Origin: DAHUYF01 sp963789275
GTDB lineage: Bacteria; Pseudomonadota; Alphaproteobacteria; ATCC43930; CGMCC-115725
Direction of reading: 5' to 3'
Assembly (NCBI GenBank): GCA_963789275.1
Contig: CAWBKF010000007.1
Span: 1 to 64,000 of the forward strand
Length of the DNA stretch: 64,000 nt
Shown piece by piece: positions 16,210 through 25,938 of this stretch. A model generated the notes under the pieces. It worked only from the letters and a program-made list of their open reading frames with translations. It made no database searches and had not been told where the DNA came from. Both the position numbers and the translations under genes were made by a program. How positions within the stretch are numbered: the first letter of the stretch is position 1; each line of letters begins with the position of its first letter.

Positions 16210-16992
16210 TGCGGGAGGGCCTTGCGCTGAGGCGCGGCGCGCGCGCCGCGCGCATCATCTAGCTCGCGCGCCCGGGCCAAGTCAACGCCGCCTCCGACAT
16301 GCCGGCGCGCCGCCTCGCGCACGGCGATTGTGGAAAAGCCTGGGGACGGGATGAGGACAAGCTGTGCGAATCGCGCAATTTTATGCACAGAAATTTTCGC
16401 CCCGCGCAAGAAAACTTCTTGTGGCACAGCGTGATTCTGCGATCATCATAGCATGGCTCGCGAGAGCGTCGGCCCCTTGATCGGGAGCCGCGGGTCCATC
16501 TGGCGGTGGGCCCGGGGCAAGAGATCCGAGAGGTTCTGCGCGTAGCCCGTCGCAAGGCGGGTTTCTCGGGGCGATGCGGCCGGCGCGTCACAGCGCGAGC
16601 CGCGTCGGGGCGGGTGGTTCTGCGCCTGTCCCGGCCACTGGGCGACGCCGGTTGCCTGCCCAGGCGGCCATGCGGCGCCAGATCGGGAGCGCATCCCTCG
16701 GGAAGCGCGCGCGGTTGGTGGTCGGGGCGATGCGCGAGCTGCGCGCCGCCGCCGGGCCCTCGCGGGGCCGGCGCCGGAGAAGGTGGTGTCCCGCCCGGAC
16801 GCCGCAAGCGATGGGGAAAGCCCATCCGCTCGATGAGTCAGGGGGCCGGCAGCGGCTCCTCGAGAGGCGTCAGCGGCGCTCGCAAGAGCGTCCTGGCGCC
16901 TCTCTGCTTTTGGCGCCCGCGCGACGCGCAGCGTCGTCGCTGGCGGGCGACAGCGGTTGCCCTGGCAACCGCGAAAGCCCGCACCCTGCCTG
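16210..16992. other. Long non-coding interval upstream of sdhC
   Basis: No convincing gene in 783 bp. Open frames here are arginine/proline-rich and lack ribosome-binding sites. The part at 16320-16450 is clearly more AT-rich and contains DnaA-box-like words: TGTGGAAAA at 16329, TGTGCGAAT at 16363 and an exact TTATGCACA at 16381. It should also hold the sdhC promoter on the minus strand. The far end (16868-16986) is a palindromic repeat. The part at 16450-16860 is GC-rich with no feature I can name. Confidence 0.5.
16868..16986. repeat. Palindromic repeat related to the 12580-12814 element
   Basis: Contains CGCTCGCAAGAGCG and AGCGGTTGCCCTGGCAACCGCGAAAGCCCGC-type pieces (stem AGCGGTTGC/GCAACCGC), shared with both arms of the repeat downstream of sdhB. 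It lies between the sdhC upstream region and the end of the P450 gene. Confidence 0.65.
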
Positions 16993-18379
16993 CTAAGCGT
17001 CGTCGCCTGATAGAGGCTGCCGCGGCTCCAGCGTCACCCAGATGCCGTCCTTGGCGCGCAACGTCACCAACCCGATCGGCCGGACCGGGTGGCCGGGCGC
17101 GAGGCGCAGCCGGAAGCGCTGCGCGATAGCGGCGATGATCACCTGCGCCTCGGCGATGGCGAAGCTGTTGCCGATGCAAACGCGCGGTCCGCCGCCAAAT
17201 GGCAGGTAGGCGAAGCGATGGCGTTGCGCGACCGCTTCGGGAGAAAAGCGCTCGGGATCGAAACGCTCGGGCTCCGGCCAGAGCTTGGATTGGATGCGTC
17301 ACATAAGGCCAGATGGAAATCGTCGCGCCCGGCGGGATGCGCACGCCGCCGATCCGGTCCTCGCCGATGGCAGCCCGCGTGATCGCGTAGGCCGGCGGGT
17401 AGAGGCGCATCGCCTCCTCGAAGACCATGCGCGTCCATGTGAGCTCGGCGAGGTCGGCAAAGCTCGGCACGCGGCCGCCGAGCACCTGGTCGATTTCGGC
17501 GTGAAGCCGCACCTCCGCCTCGGGATGCCGGGCCAGCAGATACCAAGTCCAGCTCAAGGCATTGGCCGTCGTCTCGTGGCCGGCAAGGAAGATCGTCAGG
17601 ATCTCGTCGCGCAGCTGCTTGTCGGTCATGCCCTCGCCGGTCTCGGGGTCGCACGCCGCGAGCAGCATCGCGAGAAGGTCGCCGCGATCGGTCGCGTCGC
17701 GCCGCCGCTCGGCCAGAAGCCGCGCCACCAGGGCGTCGAATTCCGCGACGGCCCGACGGTGGACCTGCGCCTCGCCGCGCGGGACCCAGGCGGGAAGACC
17801 GAGAAGATCGAGCAGGCTCGGCTTGCGCGCGATGACGACGTCCATGAGGCGCCGCACGGCTGCGACCTCGCCAGAGATGTCGGCCGAGAACATCGTGCGG
17901 GCGATGATGTCGAGCGTCAGCGCCATCATCTCGCGCGTGACGTCAAACGCCTCGGTCCGGCCCCGCCATCGTTCGAGCGCGGTCGCGGTGCAGGAGGTCA
18001 TGGCCGCGACGAAGTCGGCGATCCGCCGATGGTGGAAAGCGGGCGCGGCGAAGCGGCGCTGGCGCTGCCAGAACGCGCCCTCGCTCAGCAGCAGCCCCTC
18101 GCCGAGAAGCGGGCCCAGAATGTTCCGCTGGAAGTGGCTCTTGCGGTAATTGCGGTGATTGGCGAGCAGCACGTGCTCGATATAGTCCGGCTGGTTGATG
18201 AAGAAGCTGTCCAGGAACAGCAGGCGCTGATGAAGGAGATTTCGGCTGAAGACCTCCGGCACCAGGATCGAAAGCTCGTCCTCGCGCAGGCGCCGGATGA
18301 ACTCGATCGGACCGAACTGTCGCGCGATCCGGGTGTCCTCGGGGACGGCGGCCGCCGCCGTCGAAATCGCTTGATCCAT
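16993..18379 (-). CDS. Cytochrome P450, frameshifted
   Basis: Haem-thiolate monooxygenase of about 461 residues after repair. Visible in order: helix-I motif FLAGHETTANALSW, the ExxR pair in MVFEEAMRLYPPAYA, and ATISIWPYVTH. The frame is then lost and the next frame continues SKLWPEPERFDPERFSPEA and the haem-binding FGGGPRVCIG (codons at about 17171-17199), ending at 16993. One extra base (or two missing) near 17300 accounts for this. Overall pattern is closest to bacterial CYP4/CYP110-like enzymes acting on fatty-acid or terpene-like substrates, which is inference. I chose the second ATG (18379) because AGGAGG is 5 bases upstream. No ferredoxin or reductase partner is nearby. Confidence 0.88.
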
Positions 18380-18432
18380 CATCGCCTCCTGCGCGACACG
18401 CAGCTCAGCGCGGCATCAACGGAAGGATAGGC

Positions 18433-18454
18433 ATTGCCCGCTCGGTCGGGCAAT
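18433..18454. repeat. Inverted repeat between SnoaL-like and P450 genes
   Basis: ATTGCCCG-CTCGGT-CGGGCAAT, 8-bp perfect arms. It could be an operator for the P450 gene or a weak terminator for the gene upstream. No T-run follows. Confidence 0.4.
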
Positions 18455-18482
18455 TCGAAACTCACGGGCGTGGGATGACGGC

Positions 18483-18905
18483 TCAGCGGTCCGTATTCCA
18501 GATATCGGCGATGCGCTTCCAGGCGCCGTCGCGCTGGCGCCACACCACGACATATTTTCCCGACGTCTCTTTCAGGTCTCGTCGCATCTGGAAGCTGAAA
18601 TGCCCGATCTCCTGGGCGAAACCGGCGCCCAGAGGCTCGACATCGAGGGTAACGCGCTTGAAATCGCCGACGCGCTCGACGACCGCCTGCCAGAACTGCA
18701 GGAGATCCGCGCCATGCACCATCTCGCCGCGATCCGGCAGCACGAAGGCATCTTCGTCATACATGGCGCGGACCGCGCCAGCATCATGCCGGGCGAAAGC
18801 GGCAGCCATCGCATCGTTCTGCGCCTGCATCGTCGCCACGCTTTGCGCGACGGCCGGAAGAGATACCAGAGCAAGCAGCAGCGCAAGCGTCATCGTCCTG
18901 CACAT
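18483..18905 (-). CDS. Secreted SnoaL-like/DUF4440 domain protein
   Basis: A 140-residue protein with a clear signal peptide (MCRTMTLALLLALVSLPAVAQS). It then has a cystatin/NTF2-like fold typical of DUF4440 and SgcJ-type proteins: QNDAMAAAFARHDAGAVRAMYDEDAFVLPD, a middle strand pair, and the C-terminal GKYVVVWRQRDGAWKRIADIWN. Such proteins bind small ligands or act as calcium/calmodulin-type association domains, and no specific function can be given. It follows the mesaconyl-CoA hydratase gene by 11 bp on the same strand and may be cotranscribed. The start at 18905 has GGGGGAG 3 bases upstream, and the ATG at 18893 is an alternative. Confidence 0.82.
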   Translation of the reverse strand: MCRTMTLALLLALVSLPAVAQSVATMQAQNDAMAAAFARHDAGAVRAMYDEDAFVLPDRGEMVHGADLLQFWQAVVERVGDFKRVTLDVEPLGAGFAQEIGHFSFQMRRDLKETSGKYVVVWRQRDGAWKRIADIWNTDR

Positions 18906-18916
18906 TCTCTCCCCCG

Positions 18917-19973
18917 TCAGCGCGGCATCAGCACCCAGTAGTCGAGATCGAGGACCACGGCGGGATGATAGGGCATCGCCCGCACGGTCGGGGAAATCGG
19001 CGCAGGGGTGGTCCTTGGCTGCAACCGTGCGCAGCCTGAGCGCGCCGAGATCGCGGCGGCCGGGGATCGCCGCCTTGTCGCGCACCTCGCTCCAGGCATA
19101 GATGGTGTCGCCGGCAAAGCACGGCGCGACATGGCGGCCGCCATTGAGCGCGGCGATGCGGAAGGCGTTGGCGAGGCCGTTGAAGGACAGCGCGCGGGCC
19201 AGGCTGATGATATGGCCGCCATAGATCAGCCGGCGGCCGAAGCGGCCCTTCGCCTCGCTGTGCCGGTTGAAATGGACCTTGGCGGTGTTCTGATAGAGCC
19301 GCGTCGCCATGGCGTGCTCGGCCTCTTCGATGGTCGTGCCGTCGACATGGTCGATGCGCTCGCCGGGCGCGTAATCCTCCCAGCCCTGCGCCGCGCCGGC
19401 GAGCGCCCGGTCATAGCGCGCGGCGTCGAGCCCGGCGGGGATCGCCAGCGCCTCGGGCGCCACCGCCTCGGGCAGGCTCGGCACGCTCGGCGCCGGCGCC
19501 GGCGCCGGCGCGGCCGGGTCGCGCTTCCGCACCATCACCCAGCGGACATAGTCGACGATGCTCTCGCCGCGCTGATTGATTCCTCGCGAGCGGACATAGA
19601 CCGTGCCGGTCTGGCGGTTGGAGTTCTCGCGCAAGCCCACCACCTCCGAGCGCGCGGTGACGGTGTCGCCGGGATAGAGCGGGACGCCGAACAATCCTGC
19701 GGCATAGCCGAGATTGGCCACCGCGTTTATCGAGACGTCCGGCACAGTCTTGCCGAAGACGATATGGAAGGCGAGGAAATCGTCGAGCGGCGCCGCCCTA
19801 TAGCCCAGCGCCTGCGCGAAGGGATCGGCCGAAGTGACGGCAAAGCGCGTGCCGGTGAGCGCCAGGTAGAGCGCCGCGTCGGCCCTGCTCACGGTGCGCG
19901 GCGTCGCATGCGCCAGCGTCTCGCCGAGGCGGAAATCCTCGAAGAACCGCCCGGGATCGGTCTTGCCGGTCAT
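18917..19973 (-). CDS. mch: Mesaconyl-CoA hydratase (MaoC family), frameshifted near the C-terminus
   Basis: A double hot-dog MaoC enzyme interconverting mesaconyl-CoA and (2R,3S)-beta-methylmalyl-CoA in the ethylmalonyl-CoA pathway. It starts MTGKTDPGRFFEDFRLGETL and shows the conserved stretches FHIVFGKTVPDVSINAVANLGYA, YVRSRGINQRGE, HVDGTTIEEAEHAMATRLYQ and RRLIYGGHIISLARALSFNG, matching Rhodobacter Mch closely over its whole length (about 351 residues). The frame fails after DFPDRAGDA, but the next frame gives YHPAVVLDLDYWVLMPR, the normal end, stopping at 18917. An extra G in the GGG at 18971-18973 explains it. It begins 7 bp after the CoA-ester lyase gene. Confidence 0.92.
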
Positions 19974-19980
19974 CGCCCGC

Positions 19981-20859
19981 TCACGCTCCCGCCATCGCCG
20001 CGATCTGCTCGGCCAGCGTCACCGTCCGCCGCGCGTCCTCGACATGGAGATTCTCGATGAGCTTGCCGTCGACTAGCACGATGCCCTTGCCCGAGGCCTC
20101 CGCCTCGGCATGGGCGGCGATGATGCGGCGCGACCACGCCACCTCGTCCGCCGCGGGCGCGAAGGCGGCGTTGGCGACCTCCAGCGTCTTGGGGTGGATC
20201 AGCGTCTTGCCGTCGAATCCCAGCTCGCGGCCTTGCGCGCAGGACTGGGCGAAGCCCGGGTCGTCGGCGAGATCGAGATGGACGCCGTCGAGGATCGCCA
20301 GCCGATAGGCGCGCGCCGCGAGCAGGCAGAGCCCGAGCGAGGTCAGCATCGGCAGCCGATCGCGCGTGTGCCGGGCATGCAGATCCTTGGCGAGGTCGGA
20401 GGTGCCCATCACCAGGCAGGCGACGCGCGGGCTCGCCGCGGCGATCTCCTCGGCATGCAGCATGCCGAGCGGCGTCTCCATCATGCACCACACCGCCATC
20501 GCGGCCGGCGCGCCCGCGGCGGCGAGCACCGCCTCGGCCTGGCGCACCGCATCGGCGCTCTCGACCTTGGGCAGCAGCACCGCGTCGAGCGGCATCGCCG
20601 CCGCGGCGGCGAGATCGGCATGGCCCCAGGGCGTGGCGAGCCCGTTCACCCGCATCACCATCTCGCGCCTGCCATAGCCGCCTTGGCCGAGTGCCGCGGC
20701 GATATTGGCGCGCGCTTGCGCCTTGGCGTCGGGCGCCACCGCATCCTCGAGATCGAGGATCAGCACATCGGCCGGCAGGCCGCGCGATTTCTCCAGCGCG
20801 CGGGTGTTGGCGCCGGGCATATAGAGGGCGCTGCGGCGCGGGCGCGGCGTGGCGGCCAT
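19981..20859 (-). CDS. HpcH/HpaI/CitE-like CoA-ester lyase (malyl-CoA lyase/thioesterase type)
   Basis: A 292-residue TIM-barrel protein of the citrate-lyase beta family. Motifs: RSALYMPGANTRALEKSRGLPADVLILDLEDAV (acidic metal site in LEDAV), the CoA-region arginine in VMRVNGLATPWG, LLPKVESADAV and MMETPLGMLHAEEI with catalytic Glu, and HPKTLEVAN near the C-terminus. Paired with mesaconyl-CoA hydratase, the likely reactions are cleavage of beta-methylmalyl-CoA to glyoxylate and propionyl-CoA, or (3S)-malyl-CoA hydrolysis as in the shorter Mcl2 type. Length (292) is nearer to Mcl2. The start at 20859 is chosen over 20895 because it fits the family N-terminus. Confidence 0.85.
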   Translation of the reverse strand: MAATPRPRRSALYMPGANTRALEKSRGLPADVLILDLEDAVAPDAKAQARANIAAALGQGGYGRREMVMRVNGLATPWGHADLAAAAAMPLDAVLLPKVESADAVRQAEAVLAAAGAPAAMAVWCMMETPLGMLHAEEIAAASPRVACLVMGTSDLAKDLHARHTRDRLPMLTSLGLCLLAARAYRLAILDGVHLDLADDPGFAQSCAQGRELGFDGKTLIHPKTLEVANAAFAPAADEVAWSRRIIAAHAEAEASGKGIVLVDGKLIENLHVEDARRTVTLAEQIAAMAGA

Positions 20860-20946
20860 GGCGGGCTCTCCGTTCCGTCCAAGCGGAGCCGCCACTATAG
20901 CCAGAAGCGCCGCGCGAAGTCATGATGGGCGCGGGAGGAAACCGCC

Positions 20947-21843
20947 ATGATCGAGGCTCTGCGCACGCCGGACGAGCATTTCGCGGCACTCCCGGGCTTC
21001 GCGTTCGCGCCGCATTATTGCGACGACCTCGCAGGCTATGCCGGCTTGCGCCTCCACTATCTCGACGAGGGCCCGCGCCAGGCCAGACGGACCTTCCTCT
21101 GCCTCCACGGCCAGCCGAGCTGGAGCTATCTTTACCGCAAGCTCATTCCCTTCGTGACATCCGCCGGCCATCGCGCCGTGGCGCCGGATTTCTTCGGCTT
21201 CGGCCGTTCCGACAAGCCGGTGGACGACGCGCTCTATACCTTCGACTTCCACCGCGACGCGCTCCTCGCCTTCATCAATCGGCTCGATCTCCGCGACATC
21301 ACGCTGGTCTGCCAGGATTGGGGCGGCCTCATCGGCCTCACCCTGCCGATGGACATGGCCGAGCGCTTCACCGGCCTCCTGGTGATGAACACCGCGCTCG
21401 GCACCGGCGACCGGCCGCTCACCGAGGGCTTCATCGCCTGGCGCGCCTGGTGCGCCGCCAATCCCGACATGAATGTCGCGAAGCTGATGGCGCGCGCCTG
21501 CCCGCTGCTTCGCCCCGAAGAAGCCGCCGCCTATGGCGCCCCCTACCCCGACATCGGCTACAAGGCGGGGGTGCGCCGCTTCCCGCAGCTGGTGCCCGAC
21601 CGTCCCGATGCCGGCGGCGCCGCGCTGTCGCGCCGCGCGCGCGACTGGTGGCGGGAGGAATGGTCGGGGCGCAGCGCCATGGTCATCGGCATGACCGATC
21701 CGGTGCTCGGGCCGCCGGTGATGCGGGCGCTGGCGCCGTTCATCCGCAACTGCCCGGCGCCGATCGAAATCGCCGAGGCCGGGCACTTCGTCCAGGAATG
21801 GGCGCCGCTCTTCATGCCGCAGGCGCTGGCGGCGCTCGCCTGA
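20947..21843 (+). CDS. Haloalkane dehalogenase-like alpha/beta hydrolase
   Basis: A 298-residue alpha/beta hydrolase whose catalytic layout matches DhlA-type (HLD-I) haloalkane dehalogenases. Oxyanion/loop HGQPSWSYLYRK at 54-65, nucleophile Asp124 and halide-binding Trp125 in CQDWGG, a second candidate halide Trp165 in FIAWRAW, acid Asp251 in GMTDPVLGP, and base His280 in AGHFVQEW. The acid placed after strand beta-7 and the D-W nucleophile elbow argue against ordinary esterases or epoxide hydrolases. A strong GGGAGGA site precedes the ATG. The pdxY gene follows 7 bp later, but there is no haloacid dehalogenase or alcohol dehydrogenase nearby, so the natural substrate is uncertain. Confidence 0.85.
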   Translation: MIEALRTPDEHFAALPGFAFAPHYCDDLAGYAGLRLHYLDEGPRQARRTFLCLHGQPSWSYLYRKLIPFVTSAGHRAVAPDFFGFGRSDKPVDDALYTFDFHRDALLAFINRLDLRDITLVCQDWGGLIGLTLPMDMAERFTGLLVMNTALGTGDRPLTEGFIAWRAWCAANPDMNVAKLMARACPLLRPEEAAAYGAPYPDIGYKAGVRRFPQLVPDRPDAGGAALSRRARDWWREEWSGRSAMVIGMTDPVLGPPVMRALAPFIRNCPAPIEIAEAGHFVQEWAPLFMPQALAALA

Positions 21844-21850
21844 GCCGCGC

Positions 21851-22690
21851 GTGGCGATCCTCTCGATCCAATCCGCCGTCGCCTATGGCCATGTCGGCAA
21901 TTCCGCCGCGGTCTTTCCGCTGCAGCGCCTGGGATTCGAGGTCTGGCCGGTCGACACCGTGCAATTCTCCAACCACACCGGCTATGGCGCGTGGCGCGGC
22001 AAGGCATGGGATGCCGAGACCATCGCCGCGGTGATCGCCGGCATCGGCGAGCGCGGCGGCTTCGCGCGCTGCGAGGCGGTGCTGTCGGGCTATCTCGGCG
22101 AGGCGGCGCTGGGCAACGCCGTGCTCGACGCCGTCGCCGCGGTGAAATCGGCGAGCCCGGCCGCGCTTTATTGCTGCGATCCCGTCATCGGCGACGACCA
22201 TACCGGCATCTTCGTCCGGCCCGGCATCGCCGAATTCTTCCGCGACCGCGCGCTGCCCGCCGCCGATCTCCTGACCCCCAACCGCTTCGAGCTGGCGCTG
22301 CTCGCCGGCAGCAGCGTCGAGACCATCGCCGACGCGCTCGCCGCCGCAGCGCGCCTGCGCGCGCGGGGTCCGCGCCTGGTGCTGGCGACCAGCCTCCCCG
22401 CCGCCGGCGCGATCGCGCTGCTGGCACTCGGCGATGACGGCGCTTTCGTGGTGGCGACGCCGCGCCTGCCGATGGTCGCCGACGGCGCCGGCGATCTCGC
22501 CGCCGCCCTCTTCCTCGGCCATGTCCTGCGCAAGCGCGACACGGCGGCGGCGCTCGCCGCCACGGCGTCCGCGGTCTATGCGGTGATCGAGGCGACCGAG
22601 CGCTCCGGCGAGAAGGAGCTTCGGCTTGTCGCCGCGCAAGACGCGCTGGTTGCGCCGCCGCGTCACTTCACGCCGCAGCGGATCGCTTAG
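21851..22690 (+). CDS. pdxY: Pyridoxal kinase
   Basis: A 279-residue ribokinase-fold enzyme phosphorylating pyridoxal. It starts from GTG (VAILSIQSAVAYGHVGNSAAVFPLQRLG), the conserved PdxY N-terminus. Other motifs: VQFSNHTGYG, SGYLG, CDPVIGDDHTGIFV, LTPNRFELALLAG, and the anion-hole GAGD in MVADGAGDLAAALFLG with its catalytic Asp. Length is typical. It starts 7 bp after the dehalogenase-like gene. A scrap duplicating part of its 3' end occurs downstream at 23239-23307. Confidence 0.95.
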   Translation: MAILSIQSAVAYGHVGNSAAVFPLQRLGFEVWPVDTVQFSNHTGYGAWRGKAWDAETIAAVIAGIGERGGFARCEAVLSGYLGEAALGNAVLDAVAAVKSASPAALYCCDPVIGDDHTGIFVRPGIAEFFRDRALPAADLLTPNRFELALLAGSSVETIADALAAAARLRARGPRLVLATSLPAAGAIALLALGDDGAFVVATPRLPMVADGAGDLAAALFLGHVLRKRDTAAALAATASAVYAVIEATERSGEKELRLVAAQDALVAPPRHFTPQRIA

Positions 22691-22759
22691 AGCGGAATGG
22701 GACGAGTTGGGATACGATCGCTCGATGGATCGCTTCATATCCAGTCGGGTGGAGGTCCT

Positions 22760-23215
22760 ATGCCGAGCAACCTCTCCGACAACCCGATCGAGCCGCTTGG
22801 CGTTGGCGAGGTCGTGGTGCGCGTCGCAGATCTGCGGCGATCGATAGCGTTTTACCGCGATGTCTTGGGATTCCGGCTAATCCGCGTGCTGCACGACGCC
22901 ATTGCCTTCATGCGTGTGGCCGACGGCGTCGAAGGGCATACGCAGATCATCGGTCTCTTCAGCCGCGACTGGCCGTCCAATCGCGAAGGGAAAACCTGGG
23001 ACGGGAGCGATCCGCGGCTATCGACCCTGCACCATTTCGCAATCGAGATTTCGCTTGGCGCGCATGACCGCGTTCTCGATTACCTTACTCGACGGGAGCT
23101 GAATCCGAACACGCAGATCCATCCGTGGATCGGCTGGCGGTCGATCTACGTGTCCGACCCCGACGAGAACACGGTCGAATTCGTCTGCTACGATCCATCT
23201 ACGCTCGCCGAGTGA
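22760..23215 (+). CDS. VOC (glyoxalase/dioxygenase superfamily) protein
   Basis: A 151-residue vicinal-oxygen-chelate protein with the beta-alpha-beta3 module pattern: VGEVVVRVADLRRSIAFYRDVLGFRLIRV, a middle HHFAIEIS metal-ligand strand and the final YVSDPDENTVEFVCYDP with ligand Glu. It could be a lyase, dioxygenase or antibiotic-binding protein, and sequence alone does not decide. The start at 22760 has GGAGG 4 bases upstream. GC content is lower than in the genes on both sides, and it sits between pdxY and a duplicated pdxY fragment, which suggests it arrived by insertion. Confidence 0.87.
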   Translation: MPSNLSDNPIEPLGVGEVVVRVADLRRSIAFYRDVLGFRLIRVLHDAIAFMRVADGVEGHTQIIGLFSRDWPSNREGKTWDGSDPRLSTLHHFAIEISLGAHDRVLDYLTRRELNPNTQIHPWIGWRSIYVSDPDENTVEFVCYDPSTLAE

Positions 23216-23238
23216 GCTAATCAACCCCGATATCTAGG

Positions 23239-23307
23239 CCAGTGATCGAAGGGACCCATCGCTCCGGCGAGAAGGAGCTTGCGCTGGTCGCCGCGCAGCT
23301 CGGGACG
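23239..23307 (+). pseudogene. Duplicated 3' fragment of pdxY
   Basis: Reads VIEGTHRSGEKELALVAAQL, matching VIEATERSGEKELRLVAAQD at the end of pdxY (about 22580-22650). The nucleotide identity is equally evident (CGCTCCGGCGAGAAGGAGCTT is shared). It has no start, is too short to function, and lies immediately after the VOC gene. Confidence 0.75.
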
Positions 23308-23359
23308 CGCGGCTTGCGGGCCGGGGCGGCACCTTCTAGCCTGTCGGCCAGGCTCAGAC

Positions 23360-25923
23360 ATGGTCGACATCTCGTTTTTGAAGGGTGGCGGCGAGATGGG
23401 CGCGCTGATGCGCGCACATGACTGGTCGGCCTCGCCGCTCGGCCGGCCCGAAACCTGGCCGCAGGCGCTGCGCACCGCCGTGCGATTGCTGCTCAACACC
23501 CGGCACCCGGTCTATATCTTCTGGGGCGCGGACGGCGCCTGCCTCTATAACGACGCCTACCGCCAGTCGATCGGACCGGAACGTCACCCGTGCTCGCTCG
23601 GCCGTCCCGCGCGCGAGGTCTGGGACGAGACCTGGCCCATCATCGGACCGCAGATCGCCCAGGTGATGGCCGGCGATGGCGCGACCTGGCACGAGAACCA
23701 GCTCGTGCCGATCACGCGCAACGGGCGGCGCGAGGACGTCTACTGGACCTACAGCTACGGCCCCATCGATGACGAGACCGCGCCGAACGGCGTCGGCGGC
23801 GTCCTCGTCATCTGCACCGAGACCACCGATGCCGTGCGCGCGCAGCTCAGGCAGGCGTTCTGGATCAAGCTCGACCAGGCCATGCGCGACCAGGACGAGC
23901 CGCGCGAGATCATGACCGCCGCGGGCGCGGTGCTGGGCGGGCATCTCCTGGCCGGGCGCTGCGGCTATGGCGAGGTCGATGAGACCGGCGCGTTCTTCAC
24001 GGTCGAGCGGGATTGGACCGATGGCGTCATGCCGAGCCTCGCCGGGCGCTTGCGGCTCGACGATTTCGGTCCCGCCCTCATCAACGACTTCAGAGCCGGG
24101 CGCGCCGTCCGCTTGGACGACCCCCTCGCGATCCCCGCACCGATGGCAGCGCGCAAGCCTATGCCTCGATCGGCGGCATGCGGGCGGGGATTGCCGTGCC
24201 GCTGGTCAAGGGGGGCCGCTTCGTCGCCGCGCTCTATGTCCACCAGACAACGCCGCGCCGCTGGACCGACGAGGAAGAGGCGCTGGTCCGCGAGGTCGCG
24301 GAGCGCACCTGGGCGGCGGTGCAACGGGCGCGCGCCGAGGACCGGCTGCGCCGGCTCAACGACACGCTGGAGCAGCGCGTCGCCGAGCGGACGGCGCAGG
24401 TGCTGCAGAGCAAGGCGCGCCTCAGGGCCATCTTCGAGACGAGCTATCAGTATCAGGGCCTGCTGACGCCGGAGGGCATCCTGCTCGAGGCCAATGCGAT
24501 CTCGCTCAGAGGCATCGGCGCGCGGCTGGAGGATGTCGCCGGCCGGCCGTTTTGGGAGACGCCGTGGTTTGCGGCGACGCCGGGCATGCCCGAGATGGTG
24601 CGCCGCGCCATTCCGCTGGTCGCCGGCGGCGAGACCGTCAGCGCCGAGATCCACGTGGATTTGCCGGTCGGCGGCTGGCGCTGGTTCGATTTCACGATGC
24701 GCCCGATCCGCGACAGCGCCGGCGCGGTCATCGCCATCGTCCCCGAAGCGGTCGAGCTTACCCAGCGGCGCCAGGCCGAGGAGGCGCTGCGCCAGGCGCA
24801 GAAGATGGAGGCGGTCGGCCAGCTCACCGGCGGCATCGCGCACGACTTCAACAACCTCCTCACCGGCATCACCGGCGCGCTCGATCTGATCCGCCGCCGC
24901 CTCGATGCCGGGCGCACCGACGGGCTCGAGCGTTTCATGGATGCGGCCCAGAGCTCGGCGCAGCGCGCGGCCGCGCTCACCCAAAGGCTCCTCGCCTTCT
25001 CGCGACGCCAGTCGCTCGACACCAAACCGCAGCAGATCGCGACCATCGTCTCCGGCATCGAGGACATGCTGCGGCGGACGCTGGGCGAGACCATCGAGCT
25101 GAAGATGCTGCTGCCCCGGGAGCTGTGGCCGGCGCTGACCGACGCCAACCAGCTCGAGAGCGCGCTGCTCAATCTCGCCATCAACGCCCGCGACGCCATG
25201 CCGGAGGGCGGCCGGCTGACGATCGAGGCGGCGAACGTGCATCTGTCTGCCGCCGACCCGCGGCTCGAGGACGGCGTCGAGGCCGGCGACTATGTCATGA
25301 TCGCCGTCTCCGACACGGGCTCGGGCATGAGCCCCGATGTGATCGCGCGCGCGTTCGATCCGTTCTTCACCACCAAGCCCATCGGCCAGGGCACCGGCCT
25401 CGGCCTCTCCATGATCTATGGCTTCATGAAGCAATCCGGTGGCCATGTGCGGATCGACAGCAGGCTCGGACGGGGCACGACGGTCATCCTCTACCTGCGC
25501 CGCGTCCTGCGCGAGGACGAGCAAGCCGCCCCGGCGCCGGACGTGCACACGCGCGGCCAGGGCGAAATGGTGCTGGTGGTCGAGGACGACACGAATGTGC
25601 GTCTGCTGATGCTCGAAGTGCTCGACTGGCTGGGCTATCGCCATATCGAAGCGGCCGATGCCCGCACCGCCGTCGCGATCCTCGCCTCGCCGCGCGCGAT
25701 CGACCTGCTGGTCACCGATGTCGGCCTGCCGCACGTCAACGGCCGCGAGCTCGCCGAGATCGCCCGCCGGCACCGCCCGGATCTCAAAGTGCTGTTCGTC
25801 ACCGGCTACGCCGAGGACGCGGCGCTGCGCGCCGATTTCCTCGCGCCCGGCATGGACTTCATGATGAAGCCCTTCACCCTCGAGGCCTTCAGCGCGAAGA
25901 TCCGCGCGCTCATCGGCCGCTGA
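23360..25923 (+). CDS. Hybrid sensor histidine kinase/response regulator (PAS-GAF-PAS-HK-REC), frameshifted
   Basis: About 854 residues after repair. Order: N-terminal PAS-like domain with the SPLGRPETWPQALRTAV opening, then a GAF region (about 180-340), a coiled linker RLNDTLEQRVAERTAQVLQSK, a second PAS (FETSYQYQGLLTPEGILLEAN), HisKA H-box GGIAHDFNNLLTGI (His codon 24841), HATPase with N-box NLAINARDAMPEGG and G-boxes SDTGSGM and GQGTGLGLSMIYGF, and a C-terminal receiver with phospho-acceptor Asp (VTDVGLP, codon 25717). The frame changes near 24128, where one base is missing inside the GAF domain. No membrane segments are seen, so it is a cytoplasmic sensor. No partner regulator is adjacent. 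The end is followed by an inverted repeat. Confidence 0.9.
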
Positions 25924-25938
25924 GCGGGAAGGATTTGA

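Noticed and set aside
16446..16825. Small protein genes in the interval upstream of sdhC
   Set aside because: Frames on both strands are Arg/Pro/Gly-rich, overlap each other and lack ribosome-binding sites or recognisable motifs.
16450..16860. Structural RNA gene such as RNase P RNA or tmRNA
   Set aside because: I looked for the conserved RNase P and tmRNA core words on both strands and did not find them. A covariance search would be decisive.
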